Assembly: GCF_012912105.1 (NCBI RefSeq)
Contig: NZ_QMEA01000023.1
Span: forward strand, 1 to 62,039
Origin: Brasilonema sp. UFV-L1
GTDB taxonomy: Bacteria; Cyanobacteriota; Cyanobacteriia; Cyanobacteriales; Nostocaceae
Direction: 5' to 3'
Length of the DNA: 62,039 nt
Shown: positions 28,886-37,665 of the stretch, in pieces
Layout: each line of letters begins with the position of its first letter
Numbering within the stretch: position 1 is the stretch's first letter
Made by a program: the position numbers and the translations under genes
Notes under the pieces: generated by a model
Database searches by the model: none
The model's input: only the letters and a program-made list of their open reading frames with translations
Told to the model about the DNA's origin: nothing

Positions 28886-29383
28886 TCAGATAGGAAACAT
28901 AGAATCATCGAGTTGTACAATTTGTCCACAAACAATCAATGAGAACCACTGGTCCTTGTTGCTCATCTCTAAGGGCTGTTTTGGGTTTTGTTGTGTAAAA
29001 TATACCTTTTCAGCCTCAGCATTCATGAGTAAAGATGCTCTGCGAAACATGAATACGACTTCAGGTGCTGATGTTTTGGGTATCTCAACGAATGGTGTTG
29101 GACGCTCCTGAAATGTGAATTTATAGTTCTGTTTTAGCGTTGAAGGTCGAATTGGTTGTTCTTCTGTAGAACATATAAGTCTACTGCGAGAACCTGCACC
29201 ATAGGTCTCTCTTGGTTTTCCTTGTTTTGGCGGTCTAAAACTTGCTTGCGATCTGCTCTGCTCTATGGAAGTGGTGTTTGTGGGTTTAAATTGTGACTGA
29301 GCCTGAGCAGATAAGCCTAAAGTCAGTGAGAGTTCTACGAAGAACCAGATTGTCAATAATTGACAAATGTAACTTATACTCAT
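28886..29383 (-). CDS. DUF928-like secreted protein, short
   Basis: The 165-residue protein has a signal peptide (LLTIWFFVELSLTLGLSAQAQS, cleaved after AQA near residue 28). After it comes SFRPPKQGKPRETYGAGSRS, the typical DUF928 opening, then PTPFVEIPKTSAPEVVFMFR and DQWFSLIVCG near the end. DUF928 proteins are usually around 230-280 residues, so this one seems cut short at the C-terminus. It converges with the AAA-CHASE2 gene. DUF928 genes often accompany CHASE2 proteins in cyanobacteria; the biochemical role is unknown. Family membership is probable, not certain. Confidence 0.7.
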   Translation of the reverse strand: MSISYICQLLTIWFFVELSLTLGLSAQAQSQFKPTNTTSIEQSRSQASFRPPKQGKPRETYGAGSRSRLICSTEEQPIRPSTLKQNYKFTFQERPTPFVEIPKTSAPEVVFMFRRASLLMNAEAEKVYFTQQNPKQPLEMSNKDQWFSLIVCGQIVQLDDSMFPI

Positions 29384-29993
29384 GAGTGAATACTGTTCTC
29401 ATATCTCTGAAAAAAACTAAAAAGTGGTATGTCATCTTGCACCTTGAAATACAGTAAGCAAAATTTAGGGTCAGAATTTTATCTGCCAGCAGCTTACTTG
29501 CTTAGTACCGACATTCCACACCCTCAACTGTCACAATCGGCTTCCACTGTTTTTAACAGTTATTCAGTTATCAGCTATCAGTAAAGAACGCCGAAGCGCG
29601 CTTGGGTTTTAGTCCGGTGAATTGGTCGTTCGTCACAAGACGAAGGCAGGCATAGATGTTGGTAGCATCTTTAAATCCCCCACCATACGCCTGTTTACTG
29701 ATAACTGTGTACTGTTTTAAGCTGAAGCTTGCAGAGTAAAAAGCATAATCTGCAACTCTAAAATCAGAACGACTAAATGTTTATACTGTGTGACACCCTG
29801 AGGTGCGGAATGTGGGTTAATAATTATTAGCCTAACAATAATGTATTATTCTTTAATAAGACTTAATGTACACAAATATGTTTTTATTCAAAATTCATAC
29901 CAGTGTCATATCTCTCAAGAAAGAATTCACCGAGTTAGTCGTCAGAATACAGAAACAGAATGTATTCTGACGACTGAGGACAAGGAGTGTCAA
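29384..29993. other. Intergenic stretch holding a MITE-like element
   Basis: This 610-bp AT-rich gap holds the inverted-repeat element at 29565-29707. The rest shows no supported gene; plus-strand frames such as 29841-30152 overlap hemJ on the other strand and have no recognisable domain. Confidence 0.5.
29565..29707. repeat. MITE-like element with 10-bp inverted ends
   Basis: CAGTTATCAG (29565-29574) and CTGATAACTG (29698-29707) are exact inverted repeats bounding about 143 bp. A TTCGTC-ACAA-GACGAA hairpin lies inside near 29629. No coding capacity is seen, as expected for a non-autonomous element. Confidence 0.5.
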
Positions 29994-30572
29994 TTAGCTG
30001 CTTTGTTGCTGTACCATTTCTGTTGTCAGCTTTTCTTTATCTTTACGGCGTTTCCTCGCATAAAGTTGAATAGTCGCCGCCATCGCAATAATCATAGCGA
30101 CAATACCCCAAGCCGTGATGTCAGTCGGCAGATTGTTTTTGAACACAGCTAACAACACAATCACAACTAACATGACTGTCGGTGCTTCATTTAACGCTCT
30201 CAACTGCTGACTATTCCATTTGCAGGTGTCTTGGGCTAACTGCTTCATCAGACGCTTACAGTAATGATGATAGCCAAGTAAAAGGACAACAAAACCCAGT
30301 TTGACGTGTAACCATCCTTCTTTAAGAACATCTGGTTCTGTAGTTAATAAACCAATCGCCATTGCTACCGTTACCAGCATCCCCGGAGTTGTGATGATAC
30401 TGTAGAGACGCTTTTCCATGATTTGATACTGATTCTTCAGTATTGTGCGTGCTGGTTCCGGTTCTTGTTCAGCTTCAACATGATAGATAAAAAGACGCAC
30501 GAGGTAAAACAAACCGGCAAACCAAACGACTATACCGACAATGTGAAAAGCCTTAAACCAGGAATAAGCCAT
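29994..30572 (-). CDS. hemJ: Protoporphyrinogen IX oxidase HemJ
   Basis: This 192-residue membrane protein of the HemJ/UPF0093 family carries out the oxygen-independent oxidation of protoporphyrinogen IX to protoporphyrin IX, the last step common to haem and chlorophyll. The conserved N-terminal helix has His in AYSWFKAFHIVGIVVWFAGLFY, and HV in LFIYHVEAE. The middle has RLYSIITTPGMLVT and the conserved Lys in GWLHVKLGFVVLLLGYHHYCK. About four to five membrane helices are visible. The ATG follows a GGAGAAAAAG ribosome site. The charged C-terminal tail is somewhat long. The gene stands alone. Confidence 0.93.
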   Translation of the reverse strand: MAYSWFKAFHIVGIVVWFAGLFYLVRLFIYHVEAEQEPEPARTILKNQYQIMEKRLYSIITTPGMLVTVAMAIGLLTTEPDVLKEGWLHVKLGFVVLLLGYHHYCKRLMKQLAQDTCKWNSQQLRALNEAPTVMLVVIVLLAVFKNNLPTDITAWGIVAMIIAMAATIQLYARKRRKDKEKLTTEMVQQQSS

Positions 30573-30782
30573 AAATCTTTTTCTCCATTAATGAATTTCT
30601 GGCACACGTAAATCATCTAAAGGTGCTATAGAAATCCTATCTAATTTATGAAACTGAACTCTGGTTATTTAATGAACTGCAAAATAGATGAGCATCAAAT
30701 ACTCACAAGACAAATGCTGAAATCTTAAAAAGATATAAAGGTAATATCACTCTTGAATTGAAATTGCTATTATTTATTATTG

Positions 30783-31631
30783 TTAGTTATTTTTAACACG
30801 AACAAAAGGCAAAAGGTCTTCAAGAATTGTTTCAGAATAGTGTTCTTGAGGATAATGACCAACATTGTTAAGTTTAATTAAACTTCCATTTTCGAGGGAA
30901 TTAACAAAATCTTGAGCTATATCTATAGGTAGCCAAGGGTCTATCATTCCCCAGAGAACTAAAATTTCTTGTTGCGATTGTTTAAAGCCTGATTCTATTT
31001 CTGTCATTGCTGAGCTTAGCTGTAAATTACGGATAGTTGCGAGGAGACTTCTGCCAGCGGCAGAACTTTTTAAAAAGGGTTTACGATAAATATTTAAATG
31101 TTCTTCTGCAATGACGTAACGACAGCCTCCTTCAAGAGTCCGGTCAACTAGCAAGGGGTCTTGGGTAATCATATCACCTGCAAAAGGTAATCCCATCTGT
31201 TGAATTTTCCAGGGTAACTTTGCGCGACTGGAAATGGGTGTGTTTAGTATAGCTATATTGGCAATATGTTCTGGATGACGCAAGGCATATTGTAAACCTA
31301 TAGAACCTAAGAAACCTTGCACAACTAAAGAAAAACGTTCAAGTTCTATGGATTTGATAAATTCTTCTAAAGCTGTCAGAAAAGCATCTGGTGTGTAAGC
31401 AAAATCCCTTTTGTCTGGTTTTGAAGAAAAACCAAAGCCAATCCAATCAGGTGCAATTGCTCTTGTTCCTTGGTTTGCCAAAGCTGGCATGATATTGCGC
31501 CAACTGTAACTTTGTGATGGTAAACCATGTAGCAGTAAGACAGGAAGTAACTCACTTTTACCAGTCGGTAAAGCTTCCCGATAAAACCATTCTAAGGATC
31601 CAACTTGAATTTTATTTTCTGTTATTGACAT
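30783..31631 (-). CDS. Alpha/beta-fold hydrolase lacking a canonical nucleophile
   Basis: The 282-residue protein has the alpha/beta-hydrolase core: LLHGLPSQSYSWRNIMPAL (oxyanion turn), RAIAPDWIGFGFS, then the nucleophile-elbow region VVQGFLGSIGLQYALRHPE near residues 102-120. The usual Gly-x-Ser/Asp-x-Gly is here Gln-Gly-Phe-Leu-Gly, so the expected nucleophile is missing. The acid (LWGMIDPWLP) and His (NVGHYPQEHY) are in place. It may be a non-hydrolytic member or use other chemistry. No signal peptide is seen. Family assignment is firm; activity is unknown. Confidence 0.85.
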   Translation of the reverse strand: MSITENKIQVGSLEWFYREALPTGKSELLPVLLLHGLPSQSYSWRNIMPALANQGTRAIAPDWIGFGFSSKPDKRDFAYTPDAFLTALEEFIKSIELERFSLVVQGFLGSIGLQYALRHPEHIANIAILNTPISSRAKLPWKIQQMGLPFAGDMITQDPLLVDRTLEGGCRYVIAEEHLNIYRKPFLKSSAAGRSLLATIRNLQLSSAMTEIESGFKQSQQEILVLWGMIDPWLPIDIAQDFVNSLENGSLIKLNNVGHYPQEHYSETILEDLLPFVRVKNN

Positions 31632-31742
31632 TTGAATTAACTTATGAAAATTTGTTGCAGACTAAGTGAAAAAACTCTTAATATTTGCGAATTGATTGAG
31701 AATTTTGACATTCAGAGGAAGATTTAAGACATTTATATCATC

Positions 31743-32240
31743 TCAAAAAATCTCATCCATCTTAAATTCAGCTTGAATCAAATTTGATAATTGTTCTAAC
31801 GCCTTATCAAAATCCGCCATGTCTTCATTAAAATCAGTTGTATTTTGATAGAGGACAGACCCAGTTTCAAATTTAACCAGCCATTTTAGTGTAGATATTC
31901 CATGTTTGACTAAATCTTTATTTGGGCGGGATATATAAGCAAGTCTTGCTTCATCTTGGGCGTAATGATTCAGCCTATCGAGTACCCTAGGATGAAATAT
32001 CTTCAGTGTATGCTGCACACGCTGAAGAGTAATAACTAAATTGTCAATTTCTGTTGCCCAAACTCTAAAGTTTTGGTCTGTGGGTTCTTGATTATATTGA
32101 GTATAGGCTTCCTGACAACTGTACATGGTGGTGTAAAGTCGGGTCATTGCCTTAGCTAGTTGCTTCCGTGGCTCAAAACTCGACTTTAAAGCGTCATAAA
32201 TTAATTCGATTAGTTTCTCCCACATAGGGCTTTCCCCCAT
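31743..32240 (-). CDS. Hypothetical alpha-helical protein
   Basis: This 165-residue protein is mostly helical and acidic/basic mixed, with no membrane segment or signal (starts MGESPMWEKLIELIYDALKSSF). A methionine at residue 6 is an alternative start. No domain is recognised. It lies between the hydrolase and the ThiO-like gene on the same strand with gaps of over 100 bp. Codon use looks ordinary, and an uninterrupted frame of this size supports a real gene. The function is not known. Confidence 0.6.
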   Translation of the reverse strand: MGESPMWEKLIELIYDALKSSFEPRKQLAKAMTRLYTTMYSCQEAYTQYNQEPTDQNFRVWATEIDNLVITLQRVQHTLKIFHPRVLDRLNHYAQDEARLAYISRPNKDLVKHGISTLKWLVKFETGSVLYQNTTDFNEDMADFDKALEQLSNLIQAEFKMDEIF

Positions 32241-32392
32241 ATTAAATGATTTGAGTAACTCGTCTGTTTTTTCCCTATTGAATTCTATCCCCTGTAATTT
32301 TCATTTAGTCTGCGACCTTTTCACTTTGTCCGCGAATTGACATTTGTTTATGAGCACGACTTCTCATCATCAGGTTCAGATTGAGTTATTAA

Positions 32393-33541
32393 TTATGATT
32401 GCTTAGCAATAATCATCTCACAAATTGCGTAAGCTGTTGCTGGTGCCAGTAAAACGCCATTGCGATAATGTCCACTCGCAAAAAGGATGTTACGATATCC
32501 AGGTAGCTTACCAATGACTGGTGCTGGACGTCTTTCAGGACGGGGACGTAACCCTGACCAAGTACGGATAGTTGTAGCTGTTGCTAAGTCTGGACAAAAG
32601 GCGATCGCCTGTTTTCTAACCAACTCCAGCAGTTCTCTATCAGCTATAAGCTCATCTTTATTCGTCGGAAATTCAACAGTTGCACCTATCCAGTAATCTC
32701 CACCACCTACAGGGACGATATGAACATCATCACCGGTGATGACTGGTTGGAAGTCGGGATTTCCTAAAGAATCTCCTAAGCGAACACACAAAGCTTGCCC
32801 TAAAACAGGGCGAATATCAATCATTTGCTTTAATTGTGTACTCAGCAAAGAAGAACCCAGCCCAGCCGCTACAACAAACCAATCAGCAGTAATTTTTCCC
32901 TCTGTCGTTTCAAGTTGAGAGCAATATTTTTCAGAATCTTCTTTCTCAGACGGTGACACAGACTGGGGTTGTGTACCCGAAACCTGAACACCAAATTTAA
33001 AATCAACGCCATTATGCTTTGCAGCATCAATCAAAGCCAATGTGAGTGCTGTTGGATCAACTTGGCGATCGCACGGAGAGTAAACAGCCCCCACAATCTG
33101 ATCGTTATTCACATGAGGACAAACTTGCTTGAGTTTTGCAGTATCCCAAATTTCTAGGGAGAAACCTTGAGACTGGCGGATTTCTTGTAATTTTTTCCAT
33201 TCTGAGATTCCTGCATCTTCTTTTTCTGAGTCAGACATAAAACCCTCAGACAGCAACATGAGGATTCCCTGACGGTTAAAGTGAATTGTACGATCTGTCA
33301 GGGGTTCTAATTCTGTGATCAGAGTTTCATAACGCTGGATGCTTGTTTGTCGCATCTGCCAAGCCTTCCCCTTGGTTTTTTGGCTGATGACACCCATTAA
33401 AACACCCAATGCTGCTCCTGTAGAAGCTTGTGCAGGTAGTTGTTGATCAACAACTGTGATTTTTAGCCCTTTGACTTTGCTAAGTTCATAAGCAATAGTT
33501 GCTCCAACCACACCGCAACCGATGATAACGACATCATTCAT
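32393..33541 (-). CDS. FAD-dependent oxidoreductase, glycine-oxidase (ThiO)-like
   Basis: This DAO-family flavoenzyme has about 382 residues when started at the ATG at 33541 (MNDVVIIGCGVVGATIAYELS, an ADP-binding GxGxxG). The frame extends upstream to 33718, but that part overlaps the psbQ coding end and precedes the FAD motif by 59 residues, so it is rejected. The C-terminal motif TWSGLRPRPERRPAPVIG and the SGHYRNGVLLAPATAYA stretch match glycine oxidase ThiO, which makes the imine used for thiazole in thiamine synthesis. In cyanobacteria ThiO is sometimes fused to ThiG; here it is alone. A D-amino-acid dehydrogenase role is the alternative. Confidence 0.85.
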   Translation of the reverse strand: MNDVVIIGCGVVGATIAYELSKVKGLKITVVDQQLPAQASTGAALGVLMGVISQKTKGKAWQMRQTSIQRYETLITELEPLTDRTIHFNRQGILMLLSEGFMSDSEKEDAGISEWKKLQEIRQSQGFSLEIWDTAKLKQVCPHVNNDQIVGAVYSPCDRQVDPTALTLALIDAAKHNGVDFKFGVQVSGTQPQSVSPSEKEDSEKYCSQLETTEGKITADWFVVAAGLGSSLLSTQLKQMIDIRPVLGQALCVRLGDSLGNPDFQPVITGDDVHIVPVGGGDYWIGATVEFPTNKDELIADRELLELVRKQAIAFCPDLATATTIRTWSGLRPRPERRPAPVIGKLPGYRNILFASGHYRNGVLLAPATAYAICEMIIAKQS

Positions 33542-33656
33542 ATTTGGTGCTACTGAACACAGAGAAGATGGGGAGACACAAAAAATATCCAAAATTTTGA
33601 ATGAGCGAATGAGCGAATTTTGAATTGATGTATCCCCCATCTTCCTCTTCACCCTA

Positions 33657-34130
33657 TCATGCTTCGCTTTCTTCTGACGGGCTGCTTGTTTCGGGAAGCA
33701 GTTGCAAGAATTTGTCAATATCAGTGAAAGCAGCTACGGTGTTATTCAAGGCACCATTTGTGTTACCAATCTCAGTGGCTTGACCGATTTTTATTAGCTT
33801 ATCTAACAAATCACGCACTAACTCACGCCCTGCTGGTTGGTCTTTGGGTAGCAGATTGGATGTGATGTAATTCATCGACAGCCTTGCTTCTGCCATAGGA
33901 CCGTGTATAAAGTTTCCAACTTTCACCCATTGTTTGGTTTGGATGAGCCTTTCGAGTTCTTGTGAGCGTTCTTTTACACCCTGAATGTCGGAAACATATT
34001 CCTGAATTTTCACTAGTTGATCTTGTGTGTATGTTGGAGGTGGTGTTGCGACGTTAGGACCGCCACAACTAATAAGAAATGTTGCCAACAGTACCAGAAT
34101 AAATGACAGAATTGAGCGTTGACGCGCCAT
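33657..34130 (-). CDS. psbQ: Photosystem II extrinsic lipoprotein PsbQ (CyanoQ)
   Basis: The 157-residue protein begins MARQRSILSFILVLLATFLISC with a lipobox whose Cys is residue 22, so it is a lipoprotein attached on the lumenal side of thylakoids. The mature part is a four-helix bundle of the PsbQ type, with QDQLVKIQEYVSDIQGVKER, KQWVKVGNFIHGPMAEARLS and LLPKDQPAGRELVRDLLDKL. It stabilises the oxygen-evolving complex of photosystem II. An upstream in-frame TTG at 34157 is possible, but the ATG at 34130 fits the signal peptide better. This gene places the window firmly in a cyanobacterium. Confidence 0.92.
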   Translation of the reverse strand: MARQRSILSFILVLLATFLISCGGPNVATPPPTYTQDQLVKIQEYVSDIQGVKERSQELERLIQTKQWVKVGNFIHGPMAEARLSMNYITSNLLPKDQPAGRELVRDLLDKLIKIGQATEIGNTNGALNNTVAAFTDIDKFLQLLPETSSPSEESEA

Positions 34131-34477
34131 AATCGCTGAACTTATTTGACTTACCAATGATCAGTGTCATTTTAGATCGCTAGCGTATCCTATCGTCCTG
34201 ATTTAGGAAGGATTTTGTTGAAAAACTTCTATCTTGACTTAATTTTTTATGTAAAAGGCATATTTTGATGTTTTTTTCTGGAAAATTTGAGTACAATTGC
34301 TTAATATATTTATACTATAGTAAAAATCGTAATCCCCTCTTCACATCTGTACAGGTGCAAGGTCATGGGCCTTACATCTTTACGCCTCTGGTGAAATAAC
34401 GTAGGGGCTGCCTTGGTTGAAGCAGGAATTGTTGAACGATGTCCAAAGATGTCTAGTAAATAAGGAACAGTTTTTCA
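34131..34477. other. Intergenic region between divergent psbQ and 34478
   Basis: This is about 350 bp of AT-rich DNA between two divergent genes, so it presumably contains both promoters. No repeat or RNA gene is recognised. Confidence 0.4.
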
Positions 34478-34915
34478 GTGAACGCAGCTGAGATGGCAAC
34501 AAATCTTGAATTCGCCAGCAAGATTGCTAGTGTAGTGAATTTATTCAAATCTGAGTTTCCAGATGCTAGATCGGATCTCAAGCCTTGGAAAAATGATCCG
34601 CAAACCAGAGAGTTAGTCGATCCAGATTCAATAGACATTGGCTTTCACTTTCCTGGCATCAGTAAATCATGGCAAAGCCGCAGTATTTTAATACAAATCC
34701 GTCTTTATCAAGATTTTTTAAACGGTTCACGTCGTGCAATTGGTGTAGAAGTTGCTGGTTTCAGCCATCTTGGTGAACAATGGCGACTTTCTACGGTAGA
34801 AAACTGGGGTTTCATGGGAACATCTATTCCTTCCCCACAAGTTGGGGAAAAGCTTAAACAGTTTTGCAGGCAAATACTGGAAATTTTTAATTCTACTCCT
34901 GTCGTTGGTAACTGA
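34478..34915 (+). CDS. Conserved-looking hypothetical protein
   Basis: The 145-residue soluble protein starts at GTG (34478) or at the ATG at 34493 (MATNLEFASKIASVV); an AGGAA sits about 10 bp upstream of the GTG. It contains IDIGFHFPGISKSWQSRSIL, LYQDFLNGSRRAIGVEVAGF and WRLSTVENWGFMGTSIP. This composition is reminiscent of small uncharacterised cyanobacterial proteins, but no domain name can be given. No signal or membrane segment is seen. It precedes a nuclease-like gene on the same strand by 118 bp. Confidence 0.65.
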   Translation: MNAAEMATNLEFASKIASVVNLFKSEFPDARSDLKPWKNDPQTRELVDPDSIDIGFHFPGISKSWQSRSILIQIRLYQDFLNGSRRAIGVEVAGFSHLGEQWRLSTVENWGFMGTSIPSPQVGEKLKQFCRQILEIFNSTPVVGN

Positions 34916-35033
34916 TGTTGAGTTTTATGATTTTCAGGCATCACGCACCGCCGAAAATTGGTGGATGGTGCGGTACTTTCAGCTAACGCACTCTACAGAA
35001 TTTAATGTTTATTTTATGGATGTTTTCTAGATT

Positions 35034-35681
35034 ATGGTGCAGGCGATACAAGCTAAAGATATTACTCTTCTGGAGTTAGAGACTAATTTTGGACTTCAGT
35101 TAATTGAGGATGAGCAATTTTTTAGGGAGTGGCAAGATAATTTACCAGAAATTACAGACGTAGAAAAGCAACAACTAAATCGGGTTAAGGCAAGTTACTC
35201 AAATTTGCTCAAGTATCCTCCTTTACTCGAAAACACTGTCAAGATGGTGGTGTTATCTCCACTCTTGGATTTAGCAGGCTTTTATTTGTCTCCATTTCAC
35301 ATCAAATCCGAAAAGTCTGTGCAAATTTCCACTGAAGATGAAGGTGTAATAGTCAAAGGTAATATCGATGTCTTAGTTTTATTTAAACAGCTAGCTGTAG
35401 TAGTGATCGAATCCAAGCAAGCGGTTTTTTCTGTGGAGGTTGGCAAACCGCAGCTTTTATCTTACTTGTTAGCGATTTCTCATTCTGATAAGCCAGTATA
35501 CGGATTAATCACTAATGGCGGTAGCTTCCTGTTTGTGAAATTAATCAAGCAAGAAACGCCAAAGTATGGATTATCTCGGTTATTCTACATCTTCAATCCA
35601 GGAAACGAGTTATATTCAGTTCTCACTATTTTCAAGCGCTTGGGAAAATTAGCTACTGAAGTTGACTGTCGAGTGGTTTGA
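35034..35681 (+). CDS. PD-(D/E)xK nuclease-like protein (type I restriction R-subunit N-terminal-like)
   Basis: The 215-residue protein has a helical start and a core that reads VKGNIDVLVLFKQLAVVVIESKQ near residues 105-128. This gives the D...E-x-K arrangement of PD-(D/E)xK nucleases (Asp in NIDVLV, Glu and Lys in IESK), as in HsdR N-terminal domains. The following QLLSYLLAISHSDKPVYGLI is also family-like (YGLITNGGSFLFVKL). It is far too short for a full HsdR and lacks helicase motifs, as is common for stand-alone cyanobacterial relatives. No methylase or specificity gene is near. Activity is unproven. Confidence 0.75.
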   Translation: MVQAIQAKDITLLELETNFGLQLIEDEQFFREWQDNLPEITDVEKQQLNRVKASYSNLLKYPPLLENTVKMVVLSPLLDLAGFYLSPFHIKSEKSVQISTEDEGVIVKGNIDVLVLFKQLAVVVIESKQAVFSVEVGKPQLLSYLLAISHSDKPVYGLITNGGSFLFVKLIKQETPKYGLSRLFYIFNPGNELYSVLTIFKRLGKLATEVDCRVV

Positions 35682-35684
35682 TAG

Positions 35685-36104
35685 TCATCCATCCTTTTTA
35701 AAAACCTTGCAGCCACTATCAATACAATATGCAGATTCATAAATACTAGAACGCTTACCAAAGATAGTGTAGCGGTGATCTCGGATTTGTTCGTAAAAGC
35801 GATCGCCTGCCCATTTTACTCCTGGTAAAGCACGATATATATCTACAAATACACTACCATTAGGCAACAATCGCCCAATTTCCTCAACAGCTGCACTGCC
35901 TTGCCAACGTCTTTCTGGTGCATCTACATCTATGAGAATCATACCCAACTCACAATCTTGGGGTGTAATTCCCCATTGTTGGAGAGTTGACTCGTCTTGC
36001 ATGGGAACGTAGCGAAAAAGTTGTCCTTTATCAAGAGTCTCCAGTATTTGCACTCCTGTAACACAGAGATTGCAATTCCCATCGTAGATAACTAAGTAAC
36101 TCAT
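35685..36104 (-). CDS. DCC1-like thiol-disulfide oxidoreductase (DUF393)
   Basis: This 139-residue member of the DUF393/DCC family is recognised by YDGNCNLCVTGV near residues 7-18 (the DxxCxxC active-site motif of a thioredoxin-like fold). Conserved downstream elements include RWQGSAAVEEIGRLLP and RALPGVKWAGDRFYEQIRDHRY. These proteins are thought to handle thiol-disulfide exchange; substrates are unknown. It ends 3 bp from the nuclease-like gene in convergent orientation. Confidence 0.88.
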   Translation of the reverse strand: MSYLVIYDGNCNLCVTGVQILETLDKGQLFRYVPMQDESTLQQWGITPQDCELGMILIDVDAPERRWQGSAAVEEIGRLLPNGSVFVDIYRALPGVKWAGDRFYEQIRDHRYTIFGKRSSIYESAYCIDSGCKVFKKDG

Positions 36105-36258
36105 AAAAGTCGCAGATTTTATTCAAGCACTAGATGTGTTAGTTAGTGTGTTAACATTTATAGCATTAAACTTTTGCTTTTGAAGACAGCATTTAAGTTG
36201 TTCAAGAAAGCAAGCATTAAAGTCTATCTTAAAAGCAATCGTTTCTGGGGTGAAAGCG

Positions 36259-37164
36259 ATGCCAATAGAGGAAATCATAAGTGTTGATTTTGCTCAAGAA
36301 GATCCATATTCTAAGATTCTTCCGCGATCGCCTCTCAGGAGCAGTTACGATGCTAATTGGGATAGTCTTCGCCTGGATTATCACCAACAGCCTGCTTACG
36401 AGACACCAGAACATAGTCCTCAACAGCACGTCATCAGTGTCAGCCTTACAAAGCAGCCTATCAATGTAGAACGGGCGTTGAATGGACACATCCAGCATGA
36501 GTGTATTAAATACGGCGATGTTGTAGTCATTCCAGCAAGTAGCTATCACAAATTAAGCTGGGACACAGAAGCTGAATTTTTAGTCCTGAGTCTAGAAAAA
36601 GCTTTGTTTGCCCGTGCTGCTTATGATTCAGTAGAATTACAACAGATGGAAATCATACCACATTTTGCTGACTCAGATCCGTTAATTCAACAAATTGGAT
36701 TAGCACTCCAGTCAGAACTGAAATCAGATGGCATGGGTAGCCGTGTTTATATAGAATCCCTGGCAACAACTTTGTGCATTCATTTACTCAAACACTATTC
36801 TGTATCTTCCCCAAATATAGACATACAAGCGGAAGGACTTTCCCGTTTGAAGTTACGACAAGCCATTGAATATATCAATCAAAACTTAGAAAAAGATTTA
36901 GGCTTAGCTGAGATTGCGACAGCAGTTGGAATGAGTATGTATCATTTCTCGCGCCTGTTTAAACAATCCACGAGTTTTTCGCCGCACCAATATATTATGA
37001 ATTGTAGAATAGAGAGAGCGAAAAGGTTATTAACGAAAACAGAGGAAGCAATAGATCAAATTTGTCAGCAAGTAGGTTTTCAGAGTCAAAGCCATTTCAC
37101 AAACGTCTTTCGCAAATTTATAGGTACAACACCAAAAGCGTATAGAAAACAAGTTAAAGTATAA
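36259..37164 (+). CDS. AraC family transcriptional regulator
   Basis: This DNA-binding regulator of about 301 residues starts at the ATG at 36259 (MPIEEIISVDFAQ) after a GGGG ribosome site; a GTG at 36250 is an alternative. The N-terminal half is a cupin-like sensing region. The C-terminal 100 residues hold the double helix-turn-helix of AraC/XylS (LGLAEIATAVGMSMYHFSRL; then IDQICQQVGFQSQSHFTNVF and GTTPKAYRKQ). The ligand and targets are unknown. It is followed by a decayed aspartic protease frame on the opposite strand and then dps, which could be a target but no operator is seen. Confidence 0.9.
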   Translation: MPIEEIISVDFAQEDPYSKILPRSPLRSSYDANWDSLRLDYHQQPAYETPEHSPQQHVISVSLTKQPINVERALNGHIQHECIKYGDVVVIPASSYHKLSWDTEAEFLVLSLEKALFARAAYDSVELQQMEIIPHFADSDPLIQQIGLALQSELKSDGMGSRVYIESLATTLCIHLLKHYSVSSPNIDIQAEGLSRLKLRQAIEYINQNLEKDLGLAEIATAVGMSMYHFSRLFKQSTSFSPHQYIMNCRIERAKRLLTKTEEAIDQICQQVGFQSQSHFTNVFRKFIGTTPKAYRKQVKV

Positions 37165-37190
37165 ACTTTGCAACTCTGGCATGATTTTGA

Positions 37191-37382
37191 CTATATTCTG
37201 AATACTGGATACTCAGGATTTTTCGGATTTGGAATTAACCTTTGATTATTGCAATCTACCAGTAAGTCTGATGATTCTAACACAGTCTGACCAATCAGCA
37301 CCTCATCACCTGCAACCAGAGCAGATTCAGTCGTCTCACGTCCTTCTATCTCTAACTTCTCCCATGTTATCATTAACCACAC
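37191..37382 (-). pseudogene. C-terminal relic of a clan AA (retropepsin-like) aspartic protease
   Basis: The 63-codon frame reads ...ESALVAGDEVLIGQTVLESS, then DLLVDCNNQRLIPNPKNPEY and PVFRI. This matches the end of small cyanobacterial retropepsin-like proteins (LIG-x-x-x-LE-x-x-D-L-x-VD). The catalytic D-T/S-G part that should lie about 60 residues upstream is absent, and a stop precedes the first start codon. It is most likely a fragment, not a working enzyme. Confidence 0.6.
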
Positions 37383-37665
37383 GCTCAGAACGATTAAAAT
37401 TTAACATCATAATCTGTGCCTCCAAAGTCTAGATATTTTTCCTGTGAGCTAAGTACACCTTAACGCACGCTACAAAGAACGCTTTGACGGTAGTAAATTT
37501 AATGCCATAGATAAACACCGCAATTCAAAAAACAACAAATGATTAAGAAAAATTATAATTATTTGCGCAGAAATTCCATCTGTCGGTAGAGGGTTTCCCA
37601 CACCACGATAGTATCTGTAAACTTGTGTTGTCTTACTAATGAGAGCTAATGAGAGAGGCAGAACC

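Noticed and set aside
33542-33718. Upstream extension of the ThiO-like gene
   Set aside because: Overlaps psbQ coding sequence and precedes the FAD-binding start by 59 residues.
36229-36549. 106-codon minus-strand frame opposite AraC
   Set aside because: Shadow of the AraC gene; no domain.
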